This document shows, one piece after another, positions 11,250-22,620 of a stretch of 64,000 nucleotides of DNA; the first letter of the stretch is position 1, and the number at the start of each line of letters is the position of its first letter. Source of the stretch: Paulownia fortunei (Eukaryota; Streptophyta; Magnoliopsida; Lamiales; Paulowniaceae); the NCBI GenBank assembly GCA_019321725.1, contig CM033108.1, positions 21,093,799 to 21,157,798 of the forward strand, given 5' to 3'. Under the pieces are notes generated by a model that saw nothing but the letters and a program-made list of their open reading frames with translations, did no database searches and was not told where the DNA came from. The translations under genes and the position numbers were made by a program.

Positions 11250-13450
11250 GCTTGTAATACTTTTGGTGCACAAACTTATCAATCGGATAAGAATCGATGA
11301 TTTTTTGGGTGAAGAACCTAATAAACGGACATAGGAATTTGCTACGGGCATGAATGGTGATGAAGATAGTGTTAGAGTAGTGCCCGGCGTGCCAATATTT
11401 TTGGCCATTCTTACACTCTTGCGAATCATTCTTATTTATATTAATATCATTTAAATGGCAGTCTTTATCTTAAATTCATCATAAGAATTAGATAAAGTCC
11501 TTAGATCACACATAGCTATGGGGCATGGTTGCGCATATGATGGTGATCGTGGAATATGCCTCTAAGGCTGTGATCTTAAAACGTTCTAAGTTAAGGATTA
11601 ATGAGATGGGACATCATTGATCTTGTTGAAACTTGCGCATACTATGCAGGCTCAAAAGGAGAATGCCTCGTTCTATAGGTATTGGTGTGGAGACACTAGT
11701 GCATGTATGCGGGTGCTTGCTGAGAATAAGTACACTGAACAACCCCACCTGAAAATTCCCAATTGGAAATATTCTATTATCGAGTGAAAAAATTTTCGTT
11801 ACGATAGTGCAAGAATTAGTTTTTAGACTTGAGGCACCATGGTAACCTTGTGCATAACATGTTGTACTTTGATGTATTTCCCAATTGCATGACAATCACA
11901 AGGGGTTTATATTGGGTGTAACATCTTCATGTATGGAGATTAATAAGTGGCCAACAAAGGATCCGTCACCTATCTAGATGAATAGGTGAATCTCCTATGT
12001 GTTCCACTATACTTGACTCTAAAATCCTTAGCCAATGTTAGATGAAAATTAGATGTGGGATTTTCTAATTATTCATCATCGAGTCAAGATATTAGGAATG
12101 GAAACATAGTTATTGAGTTAATAGGGTTTTGGCTCAATGTCCATGCCCTAGGCTCAATCGGGAAATTAAATGTCTAAAGGACCGTACTTGCATGGTATTC
12201 ATAATTGAAATAGGTTCACACAATCACCTTAGACTAGGAGTCATGATGCATTGCTAGATACTTTCCATGTTTTGTGGGTTATTAGAATTAATGAGTTAAT
12301 TTCAAGAGAATTAATTAATTGGATTAATTAATCAGAATAATTAATTGTTCAACTAAGTTACAAGAGTTGTGAGCCCACAGCTAGTTTAAAGTGAAGCTAA
12401 GGGGTCACACACAAAATTTAGACAAGTTCATTTCTAGCCTAGAATTAATGTGATTAATTAATGGGTTAAATTAATTCAAGTGTGGAATTAATTCAATTAA
12501 TTAATTAGATTAATTGATTGGACCTAATTGGATTAAGAAGCCCAATTGAAATATTTAATTAATTGATTGGATCAATTAAGTAAGATGAGCCTAATTAATT
12601 AAATGAATTAATTTAATTGATTAGATCAATTAAAGTAGAGTCTAATTGATTACTTAGGCCTAGGTCCATGAGGTGTGGGCTTGTAGGAAGCCCATTAGAA
12701 AATTGAATTGGGAATTCAATTTCTATGAGATAATAAGGAAAAAAGAAAGTCCTTATGGAATAAGGAAACTTACCAAAAGAGTTGGAGATAAGAAATGAAG
12801 AACAGACCTATATAGAAAGAACTTGTGATAGTCTTGATTGACAATCTTCTTGAATATTTTTATGGGGATTTTAATCGCAAATTTTTGTGAAGAAAAATAG
12901 TTTTCTTTCATCCCCAAAAATTCGTCCCTCATTCCCTTTCAATCTCCAAAAGTTCACCAACCTTTTATCTAGTTTAATTCTTGTTTTAATTATTGAATTA
13001 AGAATTAAATTAAACACCTAAAACACTAATTATTAATATGTTCTTGTTCCAAACAAAATCGTTTTAGGATAGAATTATCAAATCGAAAACTACTAGCATA
13101 GGATTCGATTGCGAGTGGGCATCCAATGTGTGGATACCGTTAGAGGAATAATATTTGGATCTTAGAAGCGAATCAAATTTTAATAAAAGGGGTTTTGAAT
13201 TGAATAACATGAAGATATTTTCATTCAGGGATAACGATTTGAATCGTTTTAATCCCTACATCAGCCGGAGTGCAAATCAATGTAAGAGTTTCTGAAATTT
13301 TTATACTTTAACTATCAGAAAATGCACAACAGAGTAATCGCGAAAGGGTTCTGGGATTCGTTTTAATTACATATGATGTAATGTATATTTATATTTTTAA
13401 AAAATTTTAAATTCCGCTGCGTATACGTTTTTCGGGATCGCACGAACCCA
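11250..13450 (+). repeat. Possible copia-LTR-like segment within the insert
   Basis: This part is rich in TTAATTGATTGGATCAATTAA-type blocks, has a TATATAG box near 12,810 and ends with CGGGATCGCACGAACCCA. Part of it (about 12,410-12,700) resembles the opposite strand of 35,756-36,060 (shared GACAAG(C/T)TCATTTCT, ATTAATTCAAGTGT(T/G)GAATTAATT). A nested LTR would explain why the host insert is so long, but I could not find a clean target duplication. Confidence 0.35.
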
Positions 13451-14084
13451 ATAGATAGGTTGCAACCAAATAAGAATATGTGAGACACACAAGATTAGGG
13501 CTGCAAAATAAGGGAGAAAATCATATTATACCATTACATGCCACCTCAAGCTTATGTCACCTCATGCTTAGACTTATTAAGCTAGCACATCAACCTATTC
13601 TTCACTCTTAAGCTAACAGCCATGACACGAACCTTATTATGAACCATTTCATCTTCTAAATACATGGAAAAATATCTCTAAATAGGTTCTAAGTGATTCC
13701 AATTGAAAAATGAGGCAAAACAAGCAAAGGGAAGGAGAAATAACCAAGTTCAAGTAGAAAACTGTGCAAGGTGAGCTTAACCTACGGGTTTAGCATGAAT
13801 TTTAGACTTATTTTGAGGTTTATTGGCTTATTAAGCTTTGAATATTATTTATAAATGTATTAGGATGTTATTAGATAGGCTTTGATGCATAAAGAAAGGG
13901 TTTGTGGTTGGAAATATTTGATAGAAAACACTTGTGCTAGAAACTATCATCTTGTTGTATTCTTGTGTTTGTGTATGGTATGTTGAATAAAACCTATAAT
14001 TATCATCATATACATGTTTATATATGAGTTGAGAGTATTGGAATGAATTTTGATCGATTAGAAATTGAAATAGAGAATGATATT

Positions 14085-14470
14085 AGAGAAACACTCAAAC
14101 TGCCAAAGTAGCAAAATCTATTTTGGTGTGCTGTGAAGGAGACTGAATTAGGGAAGCTAAATCCATCAGTTTTGGTAATAATATAACCTGGTGTTCTCTG
14201 TGTATATGTTATATAAGTGTGGTAAAAATTTGGGAGAGATTGAATATACATAAGGGTGCCAAAACCATTAATGTCATGAAGTGTGCAAAACTATCACGAT
14301 AGGAAAACAATCTGTTTCAGTATGTTGTGAAGAGAGCTGAACTTGGGAAGCTATATCCATGATTTTTATCAATTCTATGATATGGTTACATTTATATACA
14401 TGTTATCTAAGTGTGGTAAAAATTTGGGAGTGATTGGATATGTTTAGGGATGTCAAAATTATCATACAAC
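14085..14470. repeat. Tandem duplication, period about 187 bp
   Basis: Two adjacent diverged copies share GTGAAG(G/A)AGACTGAA-like, GGGAAGCTA(A/T)ATCCAT, TATGTTAT(A/C)TAAGTGTGG and TAAAAATTTGGGAG blocks. They lie inside the 4,970-bp insert. Confidence 0.6.
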
Positions 14471-15067
14471 TAAATTGGACAACAAGTAAATACGAAAATG
14501 TGAATCTGTCCCATTTGATAACTTAGCATATTTCAACCTAGACATGTTGCTATTGAGTGTTAACAATTAGGTACATGATATTAGAGTTATAATACTTCAA
14601 TTATATGATGTTTATATGTATCTAAAATGAGAAATTAAGGTATTGGAGGGACTAGATTGGGTTCTAGTTTGTAAAACCTAGATAGATTGGTGTTTAAGGT
14701 CTTAGTATGATATTTAATGCTTTCAAGTTGCCAAATTGGGAATGGTGCTTGATGTTGGTAATATTACAGGCTATTTTACATCTAAGATTGGAGGGGAACA
14801 ATAAACAAATCTAGACTAAGCCATCAACCATGTGAAAGGTAAGTAAAGATTTATTTACAACTACAATGCATAGACATAGTAGATATGTGAATTATAGGTA
14901 ACATCATCAATCATATATGCATAGTAGAGGGCTCTCCATTGAGCATACATACATGGGCATTGTCATTGGTACGTTCATGCATCATATACGTGTATTGTGA
15001 TAAATCTTGCATTACACGGCATAATTGTGAGAAAGAAAAATATTTTACTGACCATTACTAATGCACT

Positions 15068-15168
15068 GAAGCATGCATGGATTTGCATGATTTTATACAT
15101 GGATTTGCAGGTTCGCGTGCATGGATTTGCATGCGTATGAGTATGCATGAATTTGCATGCTTATATGA
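15068..15168. repeat. Short GCATGGATTTGCATG repeat cluster
   Basis: About five imperfect copies of GCATG(G/A)ATTTGCATG occur within 100 bp. Each copy holds the palindrome-like TGCATG. Confidence 0.6.
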
Positions 15169-15814
15169 TTATTGGTTATTGAATTATGGCGGTGTACATA
15201 GCTCTTTTCGGGTGCATGGGATAGTAACGTTGGTCAGGGGCCTAAGAAAGAAATGATTTTGAGAGAAATATTTTGATGCATAAAATTGCATTGTGGGCAT
15301 AGCATGTTGAAATGCATGACTTGATATTGTGGATTATTCTTTGACATGCATAATCATTACTTGTTGAGTGTTAGCTCATATAGTTTATGCATTGTAGGTG
15401 AGTACGGCGATGCTTGAAGTATCTTTTATTGGTTGGGTGGCTGTTGGAACTCCTGCAGGTGTCTGAGGGAGTGTGTACATGGATGACGACCTGTGGGCTA
15501 TTTTATTGGCTTGTTATATTTTAAGTCTGTTATATTATATCTTTAGACTGGTACTATAGTTTGCTTTTAAAACTTTACTGTAAATAAGTATGTAAATATT
15601 CGATCGTTGTGGGTGTTGTACTTTTATATAAATACTGGTCCTGTTATATACATGACGTGTGAGAAAGTATTTTAAACAGGGTTGTGCATGTAAGAAGTGA
15701 TTTATCTTTTCTTAAAGTGTTACAAAAAAAAATATTCCATGCATGCACACAGATTCTATCATGTCAAATTATACTATATATCTAGTTATGTAATAATGGG
15801 GGTGTTACATAGGG

Positions 15815-15900
15815 TGTAAATAAATCTCTTTGAGATGTAACATGAATGAATGCATCACTACCAACTACCCAACTAGTCTCATTAAGTAAAAGATTAACAA
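15815..15900 (-). pseudogene. Copia protease remnant
   Basis: The - strand reads TSWVVGSDAFIHVTSQRDLF, matching the copia protease start that normally contains the catalytic DSGAS triplet region. Here it reads GSDAF, so the active site is altered. It is interrupted immediately afterwards by the large insertion. Confidence 0.65.
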
Positions 15901-16021
15901 CATTAAATTCATGAACAATAAGGAAGCCGTATGTGATAGTAGAAACTCAATCATCACCATTACTGTCATCATTTTTCTTTTTCTTTCCCTTATCCTTCTA
16001 CTTTTCTTGCTTCAGTTTTCA

Positions 16022-16063
16022 ACAATACTTCATTATATGCCCCTTGATACCACAATTGTAGCA
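16022..16063 (-). pseudogene. Gag CCHC zinc knuckle of the copia element
   Basis: The - strand reads CYNCGIKGHIMKYC, a perfect Cx2Cx4Hx4C knuckle that binds the RNA genome in gag nucleocapsid domains. Just downstream is a Lys-rich tail (KQEK, KDKGKKKK). Confidence 0.8.
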
Positions 16064-16336
16064 CTTAGCATTAGCAATGTACAAAGAAGCCATAATCCCG
16101 GCACTGCATCATCAAACTTGATATTTATTCCAGCCAACTGATTAATAATACCTTGATATGCATTCAAGTGCTTAGTCATAGGACTTCCATCTTGATTTTC
16201 CAAACTCATCATTTGTTTGATAAAAAAATAACTTGTTGTTCCCTATTTTTCTAGCATATAACTGCTCAAATTTTTCCCACAAGGATCGTGCATTTGTTTC
16301 ACCACTTACATGGTTCAAAACATTATCATCTACCTA

Positions 16337-16540
16337 TTACCTAATGTAACTACATACTTGTCGATACAATATATTCCATTCAACTTCACTTTTACTATCA
16401 GGCTTTATACTTTCAAAGATGGGTAAATAATAGTCTTTCACATACAAAAGGTCCTTAATTTTTCCCTTCCATAATTGATAATTAGAACCATTAAAATTGA
16501 CCATTCTACTTGAATTAGTTTCCATATTCATCACAAGGCA
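16337..16540 (-). pseudogene. Copia gag N-terminal domain
   Basis: MNMETNSSRMVNFNGSNYQL, followed by WKGKIKDLLYVKDYYLPIF, is the typical start of copia gag (F-x-G-x-N-Y-x-x-W-K). It sits close after the PBS and stops at 16,337. The central gag between 16,337 and 16,063 is broken by stops. Confidence 0.75.
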
Positions 16541-16555
16541 CAGAGCATTGCCCAT

Positions 16556-16566
16556 GCTCTGATACC
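16556..16566 (-). other. Primer-binding site, initiator tRNA-Met type
   Basis: The - strand reads GGTATCAGAGC four bases inside the end of the 5' LTR. This is the standard plant copia PBS complementary to the 3' end of tRNA-Met and fixes the element's strand. Confidence 0.85.
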
Positions 16567-16570
16567 CCTT

Positions 16571-17498
16571 TGTTGGAATAAACAAACTAAGTTCAATCAA
16601 ATTACCGATTAAACACCAAAGCAACGGAAACAATAATTATCCCTCTCTTGTGTGAACCTAATAGGAAATAATACAAGCAAACCAACCACAATTGAAACAA
16701 TATAAAATCACCACAAACACAAAGAACACGAGTAATTTTTAATGTGGAAAACCTTCCGATGTGAGGAGTAAAAATCATGGGACTGTAGTCCACCAAAATA
16801 ATCTCCACTATAATCAAAAATAAGGATACCAAAAGTTCAATAATATGCCTCAAGTGATATACAATCACAAGCACCTCAAGATAATTCAATCTTGACAATA
16901 AACAAATTCTACCAAGAGAAATTTGAAAGATCTTATCCAAAATGTAGCACTATTATCAACGAAAAGCTTTTGGTGAAAAGAGACTATAAATCAAATCTCC
17001 ACTATTCTAAATCTACAACTGTGAGTTCTGAACGTACTGCCAAAATTTCAGCACAATCCAAGAGTTCCATGTTTCGAAACAGTCTCTTAATCCAGATTGC
17101 CAGCAGTGTTCTTCCAAAAAATAGGACTACTTTGTTCATCATAGAATCAGATGCTAGAGATAATATAACCAGATTTGCACCATTCATATTGTAGCTCAAT
17201 GTGTTCTGAATGTGTTGTCTAAATTTTAACTTAATCCAACGATTTAATTTCTCTCGATTGTGTTTTGAAAGTGACTGGTCGGGTGATGCTTTCAAAATCG
17301 GGATTTTCTCCTCTCCTCTCTCTCTTTCTCTTTCTTTTTCTCTTTCTTGTTTTTGATGAATATAAACCAATATGGACTCTATACCCTAAGTAAAAAAAAG
17401 CCATTTGATAAAATTGTCCTTCCATGTGCTTTTATTCCACATGTTTTATTTAAATTCGATATTGGGACATTTCCACATTGAGGAAACCTAACCTAACA
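16571..17498 (-). repeat. Copia 5' LTR (about 928 bp)
   Basis: On the + strand it runs TGTTGGAATAAAC ... CCTAACA, so ends are TG...CA. It pairs with the truncated LTR at 7632. A CT-rich tract lies at about 17,310-17,350. Confidence 0.8.
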
Positions 17499-17678
17499 CA
17501 TCTTGCCTTAACTTGTCCGTAATGCGGCATCACCCACAACAGCATGTATTAAGCCAACGGACCCCTGTTGTAAAGTTAGGACCAACAAAGTATGCTTACA
17601 GGTTTGTTCACAAGGCATTGGAATGTTTGCCTCAATCACTTAATTGGCCCAGAGGAGTTGCCCCCTATTTACAGTAAG

Positions 17679-18200
17679 CACTACAAAAAAAGTAGAAATG
17701 AGATGAAATGTTTAGCGACGAAACTAAATTTTATCACTAATGTTTGTCTTAGCAACAGACATATCCACATATCATTGCCAACTTAAGATAACGCAATCAC
17801 TTAACAACGAGCACCATAAATTATCAGTAAGATTAATAGTTCGTCGCTAAGTATTTTAGAGTAATTTAATTTTTTTCTTACATTAGCGATGAAATTGCTA
17901 TATTCGTCGCTAAGTGTTAAACTTTGTGACAAGAAGTTAAAGTTGTCGCAAAAAAATAAAAAAATTAATGCAAATATTGGCGACGAACAAGGAAATGTCG
18001 TTGCTAACTAAGCTAATATTTAAAAAAATAAAATTATTTTACTATTTTCTTTGTGGCAAAATGTGAAGTTTGTTGCTAATATTAAAAAATCTTAATTATT
18101 TTTGTAAGTTAGTGACGAATTTGTTTGATTTCATTGCTAAGATATTAATTAACAACGGATAAGTCTTACGTCTTCGCTAAAATATCGGGTTCAAATATTC
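17679..18200 (+). mobile_element. CACTA-type transposon end
   Basis: CACTACAAAAAAAGTAG at 17679 is a CACTA terminal repeat, preceded by AAG as a possible 3-bp target site. The following 500 bp carry many copies, in both orientations, of a GCGACGAA / TTCGTCGCTAA motif and variants. This is the subterminal repeat pattern bound by CACTA transposases. The matching far end (TTTTTGTAGTG followed by AAG) was not found, so only one end is supported. Confidence 0.55.
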
Positions 18201-18220
18201 AATTACCCCATTTCTTCCCT

Positions 18221-18232
18221 AGAAAATGCCCT

Positions 18233-18281
<49 letters not shown>

Positions 18282-18590
18282 ATCATTCTTCTGCCCCCAT
18301 TATTCCCTTAACACCGTCGTCTTCGACCGCCACCATCGTGTAGTAGCTCTGCCACTTTCCATATTCAAGTGTAAGGAAGATATTTTCTTTACTATGATGT
18401 ATTATTTCTTTCCCTAAAAAAGCGCTAACTCTCTCTTTGTCTTGCTTGATCTCTCTCTCTCTCTCTCTCTCTAATCATTCCTCCACCGTCACCATCATCT
18501 TCTACTACCACTGCCTTGCAGAAGCTCCACCACTTTCAATATTCAAGTGTAAGGAAGATTTTTGTTTACTGTGATGTACTTTTATCTGAA
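18221..18590. repeat. Tandem duplication (about 190 bp) with (CT)n tracts
   Basis: Two direct copies (about 18221-18412 and 18413-18590) share AAAxxGC(C/G)CTA(G/A)CTCT, a CT tract (18235-18280 is (CT)23; a shorter one lies at 18449-18472), AATCATTC, a CCACC-rich stretch and AATATTCAAGTGTAAGGAAG. The GTAAGG could be a splice donor, so each copy could be a 5' leader of a transposon gene. Confidence 0.7.
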
Positions 18591-19935
18591 TTATATCTAG
18601 AATTATTCTTCTCTTATTTCCTTAAATTGCTACATATTCAATAAACTGGATTTTGAACTAGTAAACATTGGAAAAGAACCACTGACATTGCAGTCATGAA
18701 TGAGTTAACCTGCTGTAAGCTTTTGCTTGTCTACTTTTCCTTGGGTTTCTGCCTTCTTTCCCAAATAACTATACATATTTTCTTGAAATGATAGCATAAA
18801 TCATAATACTATTATGGGGTAGTTTCTAATTATCAGGATTTAATATTTATCATTAGTACTACAAAGCTAATTTTTTTATACTACTTGAATACATTTGATG
18901 ATTAAGACAGGTAGTTGCAGTAGTGTTTAATTTCGGTTTTTCACTTTCCCTTGTCTATGAAAATATCATTTAAGAAAACACCTTGATTTGGATTAGAAAC
19001 GTTTGTCCATTTATTCAATAATCAATTCTTAATATCACTGCTAATATTATTAAAATAAAAATATAATACAAGAAAACATAGATGTACAAGCGATATTTTA
19101 GTTTCTGCTTGCAGTGAATGCTTGTCGGGGCATGTCGAATTAACATTCTATTGATAGAGTATGCATACGCAATCTCCTTTCTTATGTGTGGACAATGCCC
19201 ACCTAGCCCCACGATGGTTGTTTTATTCTCGAGTCGACTGGGGACTGTAAACACTTTTATGAGTTGTCTAGAGCCAACCCCTAGAGATTCTTGTAGCCTC
19301 CAAGGATTTTCTCACTTGGTGCCTTACAGCACAGGGAGGGCTAGCCGATACTCACCATATATGCCCACCTTATAATAGGCTTAACAACAAAAACCCAAGT
19401 TTTAGCAATAGACATTAAAAGGGCCGAAGAAGCATACCCACCAAATATTCCTTATCCGAACTTAGAATGACTCGTCGCTCAAGTTGTAGCATAGCTCACA
19501 ACTTCTTCTGCAACTTTGCAAAATTTTAGCCTTATCTAATTCTTCATCATTATGGAATTACCCTCACAATATTTTAAATTAAGATAATTCGACCACATGT
19601 CACTCTGCAAACATGATTATTGTTTACTACTCAAACAAAACCGTTTTGTTGTGCAAAGTGGTGGAGACATTTCCAACATATATGGAACTTCCTACAAAAA
19701 TAGTTTCTTGAAACTCTACTACTAAAGCCTTATACTTCGCTCCATATTCCCTGCTTGCATGCAAGATGATAGCTCACTTTCGTTCCTTAGTTTTGATGCC
19801 AAAACATACATAGATTAACTTCGTACTTGGTGGAGATTACCTCATAACTCAAAGAATATCCTACACAAATAGTATTAAAATCCCTTCTTCACAAGAGTCT
19901 TTGATCATAGCCCGATGGTGCCTATTCGTGTATGT
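18591..19935. other. No gene recognised
   Basis: Mostly AT-rich sequence. The short open frames on both strands near 19.0-19.4 kb overlap each other and resemble no family. It may be the interior of the CACTA-like element, but I cannot show it. Confidence 0.35.
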
Positions 19936-19939
19936 TGGT

Positions 19940-22620
19940 AACTCATTATTGCGCGCATATCCTCATTTGCCTCTAATAAAGACTTTGAGTTACAAATTGT
20001 TTAGCATGATGAATGCGTCCTAAATCTAGTATCAAATCTTGCTCAAGCCTGGGAATAGCAAGCAAGTTTTATTACTCTGACATTACCTATTATTACATGG
20101 TCATACCTTTTGGATTGAAGAATACAGAGACGACAAAAATTGAGGTTTATGATGATGATATGCAAGTTAAGAGTAAGGGAGTTGTTGACCATATTGTTGA
20201 CTTGTAAGAGACCTTTGATACCCTCAAGCAGTATAAGATGAAGCTAAACCCTATGAAGTACTCTTTTTGGGTGAACAACATAGAATATATGGTTATAGAG
20301 AGAGATAAAGAATTGAATCCAGAAAAGATAATGGCAATTCAGAAAATAGCACCCCTAAAAATATAAATAAAGTATAGCACCCCTAAAAAATGTAAATAAA
20401 GTATAGCACCCCTAAAAAATGTAAATAAGATGCAAAGGTTGACAGGTTGAATTGTCTTCCTAAAATATTTTATATCACGGTCAGCAAAAAGAGTTTATCA
20501 TTCTCTAAGGTGCTAATGTAAGCTAGTAAGTTTGAGTGGAATGAAGAGTGTCACAAGGCATTTGAAGATCTGAAAACATAGCTAGCTAATCTACCATTGC
20601 TTACCAAGCCTATTTTGGAAGAGACATTGTTTGTATACCCCTATGTGGCTGAACAAGCTGTTAGTTCGCTCATGTTAGGCCTTGTTAAGAGATAATGGTT
20701 TTGTTCAAAATATCATATACTATGTGAATAAGGTATTACATGCGGCTGAGCTCAGCCATATCGAAATAGAGAAATTAGCCTTAGGCTTAGTAATATGTAG
20801 GATGTTTGGGGTGGTATTCTCTTTCACATTCAATAGTTGTTTGTAGTAACCGTTCTCTAAAGCAATTTTTAGGTCAACTAGAGACATGAAGTAGATTGAT
20901 GAAGCAAATTGTTGCATTATTGAGTTCAACACAGATCGATAAATTTTGATAAACCAAGATCGACCATTAAGGCTTAAAAGTTTGATAAATTTTGTTTAGA
21001 AGATTGTACTTTGTTATAAGCTTAAGACTTGGTTATTTTATATTGATAGTTGGGTAACACACTCTAAAAGTGGGGCCCATATAGATCTGACTAGCATAGA
21101 GGGTGACGAGATGAAATTTATAGTGAAATTTGATTTTAAGACATCAAATGATAAGGCTAAATACATGACCTTGGTCATCGACCCAAAGATGGATTTGGTA
21201 GGAAAAACTAGGTGTTCGGTAGTGTATTCAGATTCTCAACTTGTTTTGAAATAAATAGGACTTCATAATGATAAAGAAGAAATTATGCTTGTGTACCTAA
21301 GAAAAATTGAGGAATATAAAGCTCAATTCGAGATTTTTCAAGTGCAACAAACACTAAGAACGAAAATCGCTATGGCAGATTATTTAGCTTGCCTAGCCAA
21401 TTCCCTAACTGATTACAAGACCAAAAAAATCATCATTCGTAGTTTGTTGAGCTCTAATTTTAGAGATGAGGTGTTAAGTCTATTAGAGGTACCTGAAAGA
21501 TGAGTTTTTCCCTGCACACAAGAAAGGTGAATTGCGTGTTCAGAGCTAAGTAACACAATTTATGATATTAAAGTTATTTACATCAACCTTTTTATGGTGT
21601 TTATCTTGGAGTGATGGTGAGTATGTGTTGAGGGAAGCACATGGGGAGTTCCATATCAACCACCTCAAAGGTATGTCGCTCACATGGAAGATTTTAAGAG
21701 CATGACATTTTTGCCAACTATTTCAGCTGATGCTATGAAGATAATGTAGAAGTGTGAGAAATATTAGAGATTCTCCTCCTTAGACATCAACTGGATGAGC
21801 ATATGAAGTCATGACCCCATGTGCTCTCCATGCTTCTGCTAGATAGGGCATTGATATTTTTGGGTTCTTTTTATGGCCCTGTGCTAAAAGAAATTTATGT
21901 TGGAATTAGCAGACAATTTTAATGTGTAGATACGAGGCTTTGACATAGATAACAGGAAATAAGGTACGAAGTTATGAAGTATCTATGAGGTTATGAAGTT
22001 CCTGTAAAAAGCTGATATAGAGTACCTTAGGAGTTGATGTCAAATAATGGAAGACAGTTCCAAAGAGTGAAGCTCTGAGATGGTGTGAAGAGATAAAGAT
22101 CCAATAGAAGTTCAGCTCGGTAACCTATTTCCTAACAAAAAAATAAGTTGAAGTAACTAACCAAATTGTAGTGTAGGGGCTCAAGACCAAGCTAGATCAA
22201 GCTATATGAATATGGGTGGATGAGTTACTTGGGACTTCATGGGCCTACTGGATGACCCCTAGGGGCACATAATAGAAGTTAATCCCAACAAAGATTGGGT
22301 TAAAGACCAACCTAGTGAAAAAATTGCACCTAAAGACAACGAAGAGCTAATGAGGCAGAATTTGGATTTAGTTAAGAAAGGGCACAACAAGGCTAGATTG
22401 AGGATGGAGAAATACAAGCAAATGATACAATTAGATTATAATTGAAAGGTTAGGGGTCGGCATTTTCAAGTGAGAGACTAGGTTTTTAAATGATTGGATG
22501 ATGTCAGAGCAGTTGGAAAGGTAGATCCACACTGCAAAGGACCTATGCTCTCAAGTAGAGCCCATAAATTGGAAGACCATAATGGAAAAAAGCTACCATA
22601 ATAAAAAAATTCTAATGTTA
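19940..22620 (+). pseudogene. Ty3-gypsy (Tat-like) pol remnant: RT, RNase H, integrase
   Basis: In + order: SDITYYYMVIPFGLKN, then a deletion and IEVYDDDMQVKSKGVVDHIV, which is the gypsy RT with EVYVDDMLVKS-type box; then ETFDTLKQYKMKLNPMKYSF; connection region (FEWNEECHKAFEDLKT); RNase H (LFYIDSWVTHSKSGAHIDL near 21,040, SVVYSDSQLVLK near 21,220, and 21,285-21,503 ending in the DYLACLANSL segment); integrase traces near 21,660-21,900; and the terminal HNKARLRMEKYKQMIQLDYN and GRHFQVRD near 22,380-22,490. The two-Asp RNase H style with DxLAxLA fits the Tat lineage (RT before integrase). Many stops and shifts. Confidence 0.8.
20347..20431. repeat. Three 28-29 bp tandem copies inside gypsy pol
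   Basis: TAGCACCCCTAAAAAATGTA plus AATAAAGTA recurs three times (20347, 20375, 20404) between the RT thumb and the connection region. It breaks the coding order and is probably a late slippage expansion. Confidence 0.75.

Larger units (their letters stand above)
10840..15809. mobile_element. 4,970-bp TG...CA insertion inside the copia protease
   Basis: The insert begins TGTGATACATG and ends GGTGTTACA, flanked by perfect TAGGG duplications (10835-10839 and 15810-15814). Removing it joins RDLFTPY on one side to TLGDFGNVRM on the other, restoring the expected copia protease order. TG...CA ends with 5-bp duplication are the mark of LTR-retrotransposon integration. I see no coding domains and no second LTR, so it is either a long solo LTR, perhaps with its own inserts, or a non-coding LTR element. 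Orientation is not certain. Confidence 0.75.
7632..17498 (-). mobile_element. Ty1-copia LTR retrotransposon, nested and partly deleted
   Basis: Order along the - strand: 5' LTR (16571-17498), PBS, gag with zinc knuckle, protease, integrase, reverse transcriptase, 3' LTR remnant (7632 to about 8345). That is the copia order, with integrase before RT. Flanks are TATCT (7627-7631) and CATCT (17499-17503), a 5-bp target duplication with one mismatch. A 4,970-bp insertion (10840-15809) splits the protease region. RNase H, the polypurine tract and the start of the 3' LTR are missing. All coding parts carry stops or altered catalytic residues, so the element cannot move on its own. Confidence 0.85.

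Noticed and set aside
11246..13459. ATAGG direct repeats as target duplication of a nested LTR
   Set aside because: The bases next to them are not TG...CA, so the match is likely chance in AT-rich sequence.
19015..19375. Overlapping 79- and 85-residue frames on opposite strands
   Set aside because: No family resemblance, no support for either strand.
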